Shown here piece by piece: positions 40,772-48,394 of a stretch of 64,000 bases of DNA. The stretch is from DASRDR01 sp963812945 [NCBI: uncultured Candidatus Rokubacteria bacterium] (lineage in GTDB: Bacteria > Methylomirabilota > Methylomirabilia > Rokubacteriales), in assembly GCA_963812945.1 (NCBI GenBank), contig CAWEXD010000008.1:682001-746000 (forward strand). Direction: 5' to 3'. A program made the translations under genes and the position numbers. The notes under the pieces were generated by a model. It did not search any database. It had not been told where the DNA came from and was given only the letters and a program-made list of their open reading frames with translations. How positions within the stretch are numbered: the first letter of the stretch is position 1; the number at the start of each line of letters is the position of its first letter.

Positions 40772-42673
40772 ATGGCGCACCGGCGCGCCGCGGCACGATC
40801 CCACGGCTGGGCCCCATGGCTCGCGGTGCCGGCCGCGCTGATCCTGGACGCGGCGACCGCCGCGTATCTTGCCGGGAAGCCGTTCCCGACGGGTGTCATC
40901 GTCCCCGAGATCGTCCTCTTCGCGGCGCCGCTCGTCGTGTACGGGGCGCTGGCCGCTCTGGTCTTCCGGACGCAGCCGCTCGCGATCCGGCTGACTGCGG
41001 CGGCGATCCTGCTGGGGATCCACGCGGGACTGATCGCGCTCCATACCCTCGGCTACGTCGTCCTGTGGTCGCTGCCGGCTCCGGCCGCGATCCGGCTCGC
41101 GCACCGCTGGTCGCCCTTGATCCCGCTCCTCCAGCTGATCTGGGTGCCGCTCCTCGCCCTGCCCCTGGCCGGGCTGATCCGTCGGCAGCCATCGCCGGCG
41201 CCGCGCCGGAGCCTCTCGCCACCCGGTCGGCGTGATGCGACGGCGGCCAGGGCTTCGCACCCGAGCTCGCGCGAGCGTGTTCAGCCGAGTCGCGAGGTGC
41301 GCGTCGATCCGGGTGTGCCGGAATCTGGGCCCGAGGTCCCGCCGATCGCCCTGCCCGCCGCGCCGCCCGCGGTGCTGCCCACCGTCCTCGCGGTGCCGCC
41401 CGCGGCCGTGCTCGTCGCTCCGCCGGTGGCCGTGGTCGAGGTGCCGCTCGAAGCGTCGCCGGTGGCCGAGCCGGCATCGGTCCCGACCACGCCCGTTCTC
41501 CCGATGCTGACCGCCGGGGTGGTGCCCACCGCGCTCCCCGAGATGTCGCCAGTGGCGTCGCCAACCCCGCCGCCCGTGTTGCCGCCAACCGTGCCGCCAG
41601 CGGTCTCGCCAAGCGCTTCGGAGGCCGTGGTGGTGGAGGCAAGCGCCACCGCTCTGCCCGCCCCGGTCGCCGATGTCCTGCCGCGGACGATGGCGCCCGC
41701 CCCGGTCTGGTTCGATGAGCTGGTCGATGCGTCCGCCCCGGCCGCCGCTCCGGCGCTCCCGAGCGCGGCGGAGGTCGATCAGGAGCCCGCGGTCGTCGCC
41801 GAGACCGAGGCGCCATCGTCACCGCTGCGGATCGACGTCGCGGCCACCCTTGCTTCGCCGGCGATTCCGGAGTCGGTGGCGCCGGTCCCAGCCATGCCGG
41901 GATCCCCGGCAGGCACGCGGCAGGACGAGCGGACCCGCGTGTGGGCCGCCGAGTCCCCGGTCGATCCCTATCTCGTCGCCAGGCTGTTCGAGCCCTACGG
42001 CCCGCTCCTGTCGCGCGACCGGATGGTCGTGGTGGACTGGACGCCCGGGCCGGAGGCGGCGGTCCTGTGCGCGGCACCGCGAGGAATGCTCCGGGACCAG
42101 GTCATCCGTCTCGGGGCTCGTCTCGCGCGCGCTCTCGACGCCGGGGCCGGGCCGTCGGCACCAGGCCCGGTCCGGCGCCTGTCGCTTCGCGGCCGCGATG
42201 CCGTCGTCGTGCTCACGCCGCTCGACGGCGCCATCCTGGTGGCCGCCTCTCGTCGCCGCGGCGCCCTTGCGCTGCTCGAGGTCCTCTCGGCGCGGGTGGT
42301 GCCCGGCGCGATTCCAGGGACGTCCGACGCCGTAGGCGAAGACGCGCCCGCGACGATCCTCGACATCGCCGTGTCCGGTGCGACCCGCGTGGAGACCCCC
42401 ACGGCGATCGTCGACGTCCTGGCGCCCGAGGGTGTCGGGGCGGCCGCCATGGGCGAGCTCGCGGGTCGGCTCCTGGCGGCCATCGCCGCGGCCGACGGGC
42501 CCGTGCCCGACTCCCTGAGTGTCGACCTCGGGCTTCACCGCCTGATGGTGCATCCGATCCATCCCGACGCCCGGCCGCCTCGCTTCGTCGCGGTCGTCGG
42601 GGGCCCGGAGCGCCCCGGGCTCCTCGGGCGCCGGACGGAACAGGCCGCGCGCACGCTCCGCCAAGCGTCCTGA
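40772..42673 (+). CDS. Membrane protein with long Pro/Ala-rich linker and probable Roadblock-like C-terminal domains
   Basis: Protein of 633 residues in three parts. Residues 1-135 contain about four hydrophobic segments. Residues about 135-385 are a low-complexity stretch rich in Pro, Ala and Val (VPPAAVLVAPP-type repeats). Residues about 390-633 form a folded region in which I see two units of the Roadblock-like pattern. The first is AVLCAAP, a long helix, VRRLSLRGRDAVVVLTPLDGAILVAAS; the second runs from ATILDIAV to FVAVVGG. No known family is recognised for the whole. Its ATG follows the receiver-Roadblock gene by one base, so it is surely part of the operon. It could anchor Roadblock signalling at the membrane. 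Confidence 0.68.
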   Translation: MAHRRAAARSHGWAPWLAVPAALILDAATAAYLAGKPFPTGVIVPEIVLFAAPLVVYGALAALVFRTQPLAIRLTAAAILLGIHAGLIALHTLGYVVLWSLPAPAAIRLAHRWSPLIPLLQLIWVPLLALPLAGLIRRQPSPAPRRSLSPPGRRDATAARASHPSSRERVQPSREVRVDPGVPESGPEVPPIALPAAPPAVLPTVLAVPPAAVLVAPPVAVVEVPLEASPVAEPASVPTTPVLPMLTAGVVPTALPEMSPVASPTPPPVLPPTVPPAVSPSASEAVVVEASATALPAPVADVLPRTMAPAPVWFDELVDASAPAAAPALPSAAEVDQEPAVVAETEAPSSPLRIDVAATLASPAIPESVAPVPAMPGSPAGTRQDERTRVWAAESPVDPYLVARLFEPYGPLLSRDRMVVVDWTPGPEAAVLCAAPRGMLRDQVIRLGARLARALDAGAGPSAPGPVRRLSLRGRDAVVVLTPLDGAILVAASRRRGALALLEVLSARVVPGAIPGTSDAVGEDAPATILDIAVSGATRVETPTAIVDVLAPEGVGAAAMGELAGRLLAAIAAADGPVPDSLSVDLGLHRLMVHPIHPDARPPRFVAVVGGPERPGLLGRRTEQAARTLRQAS

Positions 42674-42694
42674 GCCCGTCGTCCGCCCTTCGCG

Positions 42695-42714
42695 CCTGAC
42701 CCCACGCATTGACG
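42695..42714. repeat. Palindromic repeat family, degenerate copy E
   Basis: CCTGACCCCACGCATTGACGG at the end of the chemosensory block resembles the half unit TCTGACCCCGCACTTTGACTT of copy C. Only one arm is visible, so it may be a decayed copy. Confidence 0.4.
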
Positions 42715-42781
42715 GCCTGCGCCGACGCAGGAAGAATGGGGCGGTCGTTTCGAGGGTCCACGGAAACCTCGGGGGAGGCGC

Positions 42782-45223
42782 GTGCGAGATCAGGCGCGGG
42801 TCGTCATCGTCGGCGGCGGTATCGCCGGCTGCAGCATCGCGTACCACCTGGCGCGGAAAGGGTGGACCGACGTCCTCCTCCTCGACAAGGGCGAGCTGAC
42901 GAGCGGGTCGACGTGGCACGCCGCCGGGATGGTGACGCACTTCCACACGTCGCCCACGATCATGCGCATGCGGCGGGACTCGATCCGCCTCTACCGGAGC
43001 CTCCAGGCCGAGGCCGGCGCGGCCGAGCACTGGCACGAGGTCGGGAGCCTCCGGGTCGCGTCGAGCCGGGACCAGTGGCTCTTCCTCCGGCGCCAGGTTG
43101 GAACGGCGCGCGCCCTCGGGCTCGACGTCGACACGATCTCGCCCGAGGAGGCGCTCCGGCTGTTTCCGCTCATGTCCCCCGATGACCTCCACGGGGCGAT
43201 GTACCTCCCGGGAGACGGTTGGATCGATCCCAGCGGAGCGACGACCGAGCTCGCACGGCGCGCCCGGAAGCTGGGGGTGGCCGTCGAGACGGGCGTGCGA
43301 GTGACAGGCCTCGAGCGGTCGGCCCGCGGAGCCATCGCCGCCGTGGTCACCGACCGCGGGCGGGTGCGGGCCGAGACCGTGATCAACGCGGCCGGGATGT
43401 GGGGCCGCCAGGTGGCGGCGATGGCGGGCGTGAGCCTGCCGATCACGCCCCTGATCCACCAGCACCTGACCACGAAGCCCCTGGCCGGCCACGAGCTGCC
43501 GCGCGCGACCCCGTGCCTTCGCGACCCGGAGAACCTCGTCTACCTGCGCGAGGAGGTCGGCGGCTTCCTGATCGGCGGCTTCGAGCGGGAGCCGGTGGCC
43601 TGGTCGGTGGACGGGGTCCCGTGGGACTTCACGCAGCAGCTCCTGCCGTCCGACTGGGAGCTCTTCGGCGAGATCATGGAAGGCGCGATCCGGCGCGTGC
43701 CGGCGCTCGCGCGGGCGGAGCTGGCCCACCTCACCAACGGGCCCGAGGGGATCAGCCCGGACAGCCGGCCGCTCCTCGGGCCCGTGCCCGGCGTGCCCGG
43801 CTTCTGGGTCGCCGCCGGGCTCTCGCACACGGGCTTCGGCGCGGGAGGCGCGATCGGGGAGATCGTGGCCGACTGGCTGGTCGACGGCGAGCCGCCCTAC
43901 GACGTCAGCGAGATGAACGTGCGGCGGTTCGGCCCCGTGTTCGAGGACCGCCGGTACGCGGCCGAGCGGGCGCGAGAGTCGTACCGCTACTACTACATGC
44001 TCCGGTACCCTCACGACGAGAACGAGTCGGTCCGTGAGCGCCGCCTCTCGCCGCTCGACGGACGCTGCCTGGCCGAGGGCGGCGTGTTCGGCGAGAAGAA
44101 CGGCTGGGAGCGCGTCAACCACTTCGCGCCCGGCCGGCCCGGCCGGCGCGCCGGCGCCGACCAGCGCGCCTGGGGATGGGGACGCCCGGCGTTCTTCGAC
44201 CTGGTCGGCGCCGAGCACCGCGCCGTCCGGGAGCAGGCGGGCCTGCTCGACATGACGTCGTTCGGGAAGATCGACGTGCGGGGGCCCGGCGCACTGGCCT
44301 TTCTCCAGCGGCTCGCGGACAACGACGTCGGCAAGCCCCCGGGCAGCCTCGTCTACGCCCAGTTCTTGAACCCGCGAGGAGGGATCGAGGCCGACGTCAC
44401 GGTCGTCCGGCTGGCCGAGGACCGCTTCCGGGTCGTGACCGGCTCGGGCTTCGTGCCCGGCGACCTCGGCTGGCTCCGCATGCACCTGCCGCCGGACGGC
44501 TCGGTGGAGGTGCGCGAGGTGACCGAGGCGCTGGCCGTGATCGGCCTGTGGGGCCCAGCCGCCCGTCGGGTCCTCGCGGCGGTCACGCCCGACGACGTGT
44601 CGAACGCCGCGTTCCCGTACCTCACCGCGCGGTCGATCCGCGCCGCCTCGGCCGACGTCTGGGCCCAGCGCGTGACCTACGTGGGCGAGCTGGGCTGGGA
44701 GCTGTACGTCGCACCCGACAGGGCGGGATCGTTGTGGGATGCGCTCATCGAGGCCGGCCGGCCCGCGGGACTTCGCCCGACCGGGTACAAGGCGCTCGAG
44801 TCCTTGCGGCTCGAGAAGGGCTACCGCTACTGGAGCGTGGACATGACCCCCGCCGACAACCCGTACGAGGCGGGGCTCGGGTTCTGCGTCCGCCTCGGAA
44901 AGGGCGATTTCATCGGGCGCGAGGCCCTCGCGCGGGTGAAGGCCGAGGGCGTGACGCGGCGGCTCGCGACGGTGACGATCGACCCCGCGCCCACGGTCTA
45001 TGGCGGCGAGGCGGTGTGGATGGACGGCCGAGTTCTCGGGCGCCTCCGGAGCGGGGGCTACGGCCACACGGTGGGGCGCAACATCGGGCTCGTGTACCTG
45101 CCGGCCGACCTCGCCCGCGCCGTGGGCACGCCGCTCGAGGTCGAGGTCTTCGGCGAGCGCGTCTCCGCCGAGGTCGCGCCCGACGTCCTGTACGACCCCG
45201 AGGGCGCGCGGATCCGGGCCTAG
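42782..45223 (+). CDS. FAD-dependent oxidoreductase with GcvT-type C-terminus (dimethylglycine/sarcosine dehydrogenase-like)
   Basis: Flavoprotein of 813 residues that likely oxidises an N-methylated glycine and passes the one-carbon unit to folate. The N-terminal Rossmann motif is VVIVGGGIAGCS at residues 7-18. His46 in STWHAAG is at the position of the covalent flavin linkage in dimethylglycine dehydrogenase. The DAO domain extends to about residue 400. The C-terminal half is an aminomethyltransferase (GcvT-like) fold, from RPAFFDLVGAEHRAVREQAGLLDM to YVGELGWELYV and the GYGHTVGRNIGL barrel. GTG start behind GGGGAGG. No partner genes nearby; substrate not determined. Confidence 0.87.
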   Translation: MRDQARVVIVGGGIAGCSIAYHLARKGWTDVLLLDKGELTSGSTWHAAGMVTHFHTSPTIMRMRRDSIRLYRSLQAEAGAAEHWHEVGSLRVASSRDQWLFLRRQVGTARALGLDVDTISPEEALRLFPLMSPDDLHGAMYLPGDGWIDPSGATTELARRARKLGVAVETGVRVTGLERSARGAIAAVVTDRGRVRAETVINAAGMWGRQVAAMAGVSLPITPLIHQHLTTKPLAGHELPRATPCLRDPENLVYLREEVGGFLIGGFEREPVAWSVDGVPWDFTQQLLPSDWELFGEIMEGAIRRVPALARAELAHLTNGPEGISPDSRPLLGPVPGVPGFWVAAGLSHTGFGAGGAIGEIVADWLVDGEPPYDVSEMNVRRFGPVFEDRRYAAERARESYRYYYMLRYPHDENESVRERRLSPLDGRCLAEGGVFGEKNGWERVNHFAPGRPGRRAGADQRAWGWGRPAFFDLVGAEHRAVREQAGLLDMTSFGKIDVRGPGALAFLQRLADNDVGKPPGSLVYAQFLNPRGGIEADVTVVRLAEDRFRVVTGSGFVPGDLGWLRMHLPPDGSVEVREVTEALAVIGLWGPAARRVLAAVTPDDVSNAAFPYLTARSIRAASADVWAQRVTYVGELGWELYVAPDRAGSLWDALIEAGRPAGLRPTGYKALESLRLEKGYRYWSVDMTPADNPYEAGLGFCVRLGKGDFIGREALARVKAEGVTRRLATVTIDPAPTVYGGEAVWMDGRVLGRLRSGGYGHTVGRNIGLVYLPADLARAVGTPLEVEVFGERVSAEVAPDVLYDPEGARIRA

Positions 45224-45246
45224 GCGGGGAGCGTCCCTGCCGGCCT

Positions 45247-46482
45247 CTAGGCCGCCACGCGGGCCGGCCCGCCGGCTCGGACGCGCGCCAGCAGCACGAG
45301 GCCGACGACGAACATGAGGCCGACCGCCAGGATGGCCGCGCGCTGGTTGCCGCCGGTCAGGCGCGACACGGTCCCGAAGATCACGGGCCCCATGATGGCG
45401 GCGGTCTTTCCGCAGAGCGAGTAGAAGCCGAAGAGCTCGGCCTCCCGGCCCCGGGGGATCAGGCTCGCCATGAAGGCCCGCGCGGCGGCCTGCACGGCGC
45501 CGAGCCCCGTCCCGGCCAGGACGGCGACCACGTAGAACTGCGCCTTTGTCGTCACGAAGTAGGCGGCAAGCACGACCAGACACCACTGGACCAGAGTGAC
45601 CATCACCACGCGGCGCGGGCCCCAGGTGTCGATCGGGCGCGCCCAGAGCCAGGCGCCCCCGAGCGCCGAGAGCTGGACGACGAAGTAGAGCCCGATGACC
45701 TCGGCGGTCGAGAAGCCGAGCGTGTGGCCGGCGAACACCGACGAGAAGTAGACGACGGTGTTGATCCCGTCCTCGAAGAACAGGTACGCGAGCAGGAAGC
45801 CGCGAAGATCGGGGAGGGTCCGAAGCTGCCGGAGCGTCGCCAGGGTCTTGGTGAAGCCGATGCGTACCGCCTGGACGGGGGTCACCGCCCCCGGCCGGTC
45901 GGCCGGCAGGTAGCGCATCGCGGGCAGCGCGAAGACGCCGAAGAGGGCCGCCGCGGTCAGGAAGGCGCCGCCGTACCGGCCGCTGAGCGCGAAGGGCAGG
46001 GCAGCAAGCAGCGCCAGCGCCGAGCCCGCGTAGCCGGTGGCGAACCCGTACGCGGAGAGCCGGCCACGCCGGGTCTCGTCGGCGAGGTCGGGGAGGTAGG
46101 CGTTGTAGTAGACGATGGCGGCCTCGAAGCCGACCGTCGCCACCACGGCCAGGATCAGACCCCAGACGACGTCGCCCTTGCCGACGGTGGCCATGAGCGC
46201 CGTCGCCCCGACGGCGAGGTAGGTGAGGATCGCGAGGAAGCGCTTCCGGACTCCCGCGTGATCGGCGATGGCCCCGAGCGGCGGCGAGAGGACGGCGACG
46301 ATCACCATCGAGAGCGTCACCGCCAGGCCCCACCAGAAGTCGCCCTCGCCGCGCTCGTTGCCCACGACCGAGAGCGCGTAGTACTTGGCGTACACCGTGG
46401 CGGGGATGATCGCGACGTAGGACGAGTTGGCAAAATCGTAGAGGAGCCAGGCGAGGACGGCCCTGCGGGGCGGGGGCGTCAC
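45247..46482 (-). CDS. MFS transporter, UMF1 (Atg22-like) family
   Basis: Membrane transporter of 411 residues with about 12 hydrophobic segments. The N-terminus LAWLLYDFANSSYVAII is the UMF1 family signature. Other patterns are SPPLGAIADHAGVRKRFL (loop 2-3 of major facilitators) and AYLPDLADETRRGRLSAYGFATGYAGS. The GTG at 46482 is the start just before this signature; longer frames give non-homologous residues. It is divergent from the DUF971 gene with a gap of only 39 bases. The substrate is not predictable. Confidence 0.87.
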   Translation of the reverse strand: MTPPPRRAVLAWLLYDFANSSYVAIIPATVYAKYYALSVVGNERGEGDFWWGLAVTLSMVIVAVLSPPLGAIADHAGVRKRFLAILTYLAVGATALMATVGKGDVVWGLILAVVATVGFEAAIVYYNAYLPDLADETRRGRLSAYGFATGYAGSALALLAALPFALSGRYGGAFLTAAALFGVFALPAMRYLPADRPGAVTPVQAVRIGFTKTLATLRQLRTLPDLRGFLLAYLFFEDGINTVVYFSSVFAGHTLGFSTAEVIGLYFVVQLSALGGAWLWARPIDTWGPRRVVMVTLVQWCLVVLAAYFVTTKAQFYVVAVLAGTGLGAVQAAARAFMASLIPRGREAELFGFYSLCGKTAAIMGPVIFGTVSRLTGGNQRAAILAVGLMFVVGLVLLARVRAGGPARVAA

Positions 46483-46488
46483 GCCTGG

Positions 46489-46494
46489 TAGGAT
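46489..46494 (+). promoter_or_regulatory. Possible -10 hexamer TAGGAT
   Basis: TAGGAT in the 39-base divergent gap, 33 bases before the DUF971 start. No clear -35 box. Confidence 0.35.
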
Positions 46495-46521
46495 ACGGGC
46501 TCGGGAGGGGGAACGGAAGGC

Positions 46522-46842
46522 ATGTCCGACGCGGTGCCGGTGGAGATCCGCAGGGTCGAGGATCGCGAGATCCACGTGACGTGGGCCGACGGCCACCGGA
46601 GCGTCTTCTCGAACAAGACGCTTCGCGAGCGGTGCCCGTGCGCCGGCTGCGTGCACGAGCTGACGGGGCGGCGACTCCTGGATCCGGCGTCGGTGCGCCC
46701 CGACATCCGCGCGGACGAGATCGCGCTCGTCGGGCGGTACGCGATCCGCATTCGCTGGAGCGACGGCCACTCGACGGGGATCTATACCTTCGACAAGCTT
46801 CGCGAGTGGGATCCCGGGTCAAACCCCAAAGTCGGGGTCTGA
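46522..46842 (+). CDS. DUF971 domain protein (gamma-butyrobetaine hydroxylase N-terminal-like)
   Basis: Small protein of 106 residues. The DUF971 pattern is clear: IHVTWADGHRSVF, then LRERCPCAGCVHELTG with zinc-binding Cys residues, and IRWSDGHSTGIYTFDKLRE. Such proteins occur near iron-sulfur or Mrp-like genes, but not here. The last residues GSNPKVGV are coded by repeat copy D, and the stop lies in the palindrome. It converges with the DUF488-like gene and the two coding ends overlap. Confidence 0.85.
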   Translation: MSDAVPVEIRRVEDREIHVTWADGHRSVFSNKTLRERCPCAGCVHELTGRRLLDPASVRPDIRADEIALVGRYAIRIRWSDGHSTGIYTFDKLREWDPGSNPKVGV

Positions 46843-46860
46843 CCCCGACTTTGGCTTCTT
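46815..46860. repeat. Palindromic repeat, copy D (perfect 12-bp stem)
   Basis: CCAAAGTCGGGG (46826-46837) pairs perfectly with CCCCGACTTTGG (46843-46854) around the loop TCTGA. Both convergent genes end inside it: the TGA in the loop region stops the DUF971 gene, and the opposite gene reads the other strand. Likely bidirectional terminator or mRNA end structure. Confidence 0.85.
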
Positions 46861-47283
46861 GGCCCCGCGGGGGGCGGGTTCGGGCAGCTCCTGGACGGAA
46901 GGGTCGAGCTCGCGGGCGAGGTCGAGGAGGGCGTACGTGTGGCACGCGCGCCCGGGCGTGCGGTAGGCGCACATGCACATGAGGTACACGTCGCCGGCGC
47001 GCGCCTCGGCGAGGAGCTCGCGGAGCGCGGCGCGCGCTCCGGGCCGGGCTCGGACCTCGTCGAGGTATCGCGTGCGATAGTCCATGGCGCGGTGGGCCTC
47101 CGCGTGAGCCGCATCGGCCGTCGTGCCCGCGCGCACGAGCGCCTTCTTCCGGGCCAGGAACTCCGCCAGGAGGTCGTCGGACGGGGCGAGGGCCTTCACC
47201 CCGCCGGCGCCCGCGCGCATGACGCTGACGCGGCGGGCCCCCGGGGGAAGCGGCGCGAACCGCGTCGTGCGCCCCAGACCCAT
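46819..47283 (-). CDS. DUF488-like protein
   Basis: Protein of 154 residues. The core RAGDVYLMCMCAYRTPGRACHTYALLDLA fits the DUF488 pattern, in which a Cys and a CH(R/T) motif are conserved. The N-terminal part is rich in Arg and Ala. The ATG at 47283 gives the complete domain. The last residues KSGSDPDFGV are coded by repeat copy D and are therefore not ancestral sequence. It lies between the DUF971 gene and the divergent NUDIX gene. Function unknown. Confidence 0.65.
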   Translation of the reverse strand: MGLGRTTRFAPLPPGARRVSVMRAGAGGVKALAPSDDLLAEFLARKKALVRAGTTADAAHAEAHRAMDYRTRYLDEVRARPGARAALRELLAEARAGDVYLMCMCAYRTPGRACHTYALLDLARELDPSVQELPEPAPRGAKKPKSGSDPDFGV

Positions 47284-47439
47284 GGCCGGAGTGTGCCACA
47301 GGGCGGATCCGGGGTCGCCGGGGTTGCGTTGTTGACAGCGGGCACCCCGTCGCCCTACCGTGCTGGAGATCGTGATCTCCCCGGGTCGACTGCGCGTCGC
47401 GAGCGGGACCCCTCGTCGTCTCGCGCCGGGCCACGCCGG

Positions 47440-48060
47440 ATGGTTCGACGGATGACGCGAGCGCCCGGCGCCCTGGGTCTCCGCGAGACGCTCCGGCGTC
47501 ACCTGCCGGCGGATGCCAAGGAATCCGCCGACGTGGCCGAGGTTCTCGCCTTCCTCGACCGGCACCCCGATCCCTTCGACCGCCGGATCCTGGAGGGGCA
47601 CCTCACCGCCAGCGCGGTCGTGGTGTCCGCGGCGGGTGATCGCGTCCTGCTCCTTCACCACCGGAAGCTCGCGCGCTGGCTTCAGCCCGGCGGCCACGCC
47701 GAGCCGGGTGAAGGAGACCCGGAGCGGATTGCGCTCCGGGAAGCGTGGGAGGAGACGGGCATCCCCGGGCTCGTCCTCCACCCCTCGGCCCCGCGCCCCC
47801 TCGACGTCGACGTTCACCCCATTCCCGCGCGAGGTGACGAGCCGGCTCACCGGCACCTCGATCTCCGGTACCTCGTCGTCGCGGCGGAGAACGTGGTGCT
47901 GCGTCTCGCCCCCGCGGAGGCCCGGGCGCTCCGGTGGTTCCACTGGGAGGAGCTTTCCACGCTCGATCTCGACCCCGGCCTCCGCCGCGCGCTCCGCGCC
48001 GCGCGGGCTCTCACGTCGGCCGCGCCCACCCCACTTCTCGAACAAGGAGCTGACCGGTGA
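47440..48060 (+). CDS. NUDIX hydrolase
   Basis: Pyrophosphohydrolase fold of 206 residues. The NUDIX box is in WLQPGGHAEPGE...LREAWEETGI, with the REAWEETG core complete and one residue more between the first Glu and REA than in the minimal motif, as in many WLQPGGH-type members. The ATG at 47440 is used; a second ATG at 47452 is possible. Its stop overlaps the GTG of the NIPSNAP gene (GTGA). Substrate unknown; probably a nucleotide or a diphosphate compound. Confidence 0.87.
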   Translation: MVRRMTRAPGALGLRETLRRHLPADAKESADVAEVLAFLDRHPDPFDRRILEGHLTASAVVVSAAGDRVLLLHHRKLARWLQPGGHAEPGEGDPERIALREAWEETGIPGLVLHPSAPRPLDVDVHPIPARGDEPAHRHLDLRYLVVAAENVVLRLAPAEARALRWFHWEELSTLDLDPGLRRALRAARALTSAAPTPLLEQGADR

Positions 48061-48380
48061 CCTACGAGATCCGCAGCTACGAGGTCGTCCCCGGCCGCAT
48101 GCCGGCCATGCACGCACGCTTCCAGAACCACACCCTCGGCCTCTTCAAGCGGCACGGGATCCGGGTGGTCGGCTTCTGGGAGGCCGCCATTGGCGTGAGC
48201 AACGTGCTCCACTACATCGTCCAGTTCGACGACCTCGCCCACCGGGAGCGGGCGTGGGCGGCCTTCGGTGCGGATCCGGACTGGCTGCGAGTCCGGGCGG
48301 AGTCCGAGAAGGACGGCCCCATCGTGGCGCGGATCCGGAGCGAGATCTGGCGGCCGGCGCCGTACTCGCCGATGCAGTGA
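48057..48380 (+). CDS. NIPSNAP family protein
   Basis: Dimeric alpha/beta barrel protein of 107 residues. The NIPSNAP pattern YEIRSYEVVPGRMPAMHARF and HTLGLFKRHGIRVVGFWEA are clear, followed by NVLHYIVQFDD and RAWAAFGADPDW. GTG start overlapping the NUDIX stop by four bases, which indicates coupled translation. The role of bacterial NIPSNAP proteins is mostly unknown. Confidence 0.87.
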   Translation: MTYEIRSYEVVPGRMPAMHARFQNHTLGLFKRHGIRVVGFWEAAIGVSNVLHYIVQFDDLAHRERAWAAFGADPDWLRVRAESEKDGPIVARIRSEIWRPAPYSPMQ

Positions 48381-48394
48381 GGGGATCCCGCCGG

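Noticed and set aside
41300-41900. Repeat-rich stretch as possible tandem DNA repeats
   Set aside because: It codes for a Pro/Ala/Val-rich linker without a regular DNA period.
41819-47434. Open frame of more than 1800 codons on the minus strand
   Set aside because: It runs antisense through the flavoprotein and several other genes and consists of low-complexity Arg/Ala/Pro/Asp text; it is a product of high GC at third positions.
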